This document shows, piece by piece, positions 6,139-6,185 of a stretch of DNA of 6,185 nt. A program made the position numbers and the translations under genes. This DNA comes from Flavobacteriales bacterium (lineage in GTDB: Bacteria; Bacteroidota; Bacteroidia; Flavobacteriales; UBA7430). A model generated the notes under the pieces. That model had not been told where the DNA came from. It saw only the letters and a list, made by a program, of their open reading frames with translations, and did no database searches. Position 1 is the stretch's first letter. Each line of letters starts with the position of its first letter. Where the stretch lies: the NCBI GenBank assembly GCA_024959975.1, contig JANXFM010000138.1:1-6185 (forward strand). Direction: 5' to 3'.

Positions 6139-6185
6139 TTCTTCTAATTGACCTGAAATAATGTAGGTGCCTGTTGATAAATGTT
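6106..6185 (-). CDS. T9SS-secreted protein, C-terminal sorting tail only (partial)
   Basis: A minus-strand frame enters from the right edge and ends at a TAG at 6106-6108. The 25 full residues visible read HLSTGTYIISGQL then EEGVFSFKVFKN. This matches the end of the type A Por/T9SS C-terminal sorting domain: L-S-x-G-x-Y, then a G-x-F-S-x-K strand and a short basic end. Such proteins cross the inner membrane by Sec, pass the outer membrane by T9SS, and lose the tail on attachment or release. The passenger, and so the function, lies outside the window. The fragment has no start codon because only the end of the gene is present. It is the clearest marker that the genome is from Bacteroidota. Confidence 0.82.
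   Translation of the reverse strand, partial: HLSTGTYIISGQLEEGVFSFKVFKN

Noticed and set aside
1..6185. CRISPR array, tRNA, rRNA, insertion sequence or attachment site
   Set aside because: No spaced direct repeats, cloverleaf-like segments, transposase frames or duplicated target sites could be found by eye.

Overview
The window reads as part of a Bacteroidota chromosome, probably a flavobacterium-like organism. It is AT-rich, and the genes lack recognisable Shine-Dalgarno sequences. The strongest sign is a reading frame running off the right edge on the minus strand, whose last 25 residues form a typical type IX secretion system (T9SS) C-terminal sorting tail; this tail is confined to Bacteroidota.

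Positions 1-5279 form one tightly packed plus-strand cluster. It starts inside nirB (large subunit of siroheme NADH-dependent nitrite reductase, N-terminus cut off by the window edge). It continues with nirD (small Rieske subunit), a DUF4202-type protein of unknown function, a membrane-bound NarX/NreB-like histidine kinase with a cytoplasmic PAS domain, and a NarL/FixJ-type response regulator that starts at GTG. Gaps are 22, 24, 2 and 41 bp, so co-transcription is likely. NirBD would reduce nitrite to ammonium in the cytoplasm. The two-component pair is probably its regulator, although the signal is not evident from the sequence. The kinase has no cysteine at all and a periplasmic loop of only about 48 residues, so it matches neither the canonical NarX nor the Fe-S-type NreB sensor design.

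Positions 5280-5402 are an AT-rich convergent gap containing several inverted repeats, and probably hold a two-way terminator. Beyond it the genes run on the minus strand. One is an orphan, cysteine-rich, all-alpha protein (5403-5969) that resembles small putative immunity proteins with an RGDWLL-type motif. Upstream of it on the same strand, 136 bp away, is the 3' end of the T9SS cargo gene (6106-6185). This right part looks like accessory sequence next to a conserved nitrogen-metabolism operon.

The less ordinary points are the unusual sensor kinase, DUF4202 placed between enzyme and regulator genes, a set of three 7-bp half-sites at exact 11-bp steps just before the response regulator, and the T9SS-cargo/immunity-like pair at the right edge.
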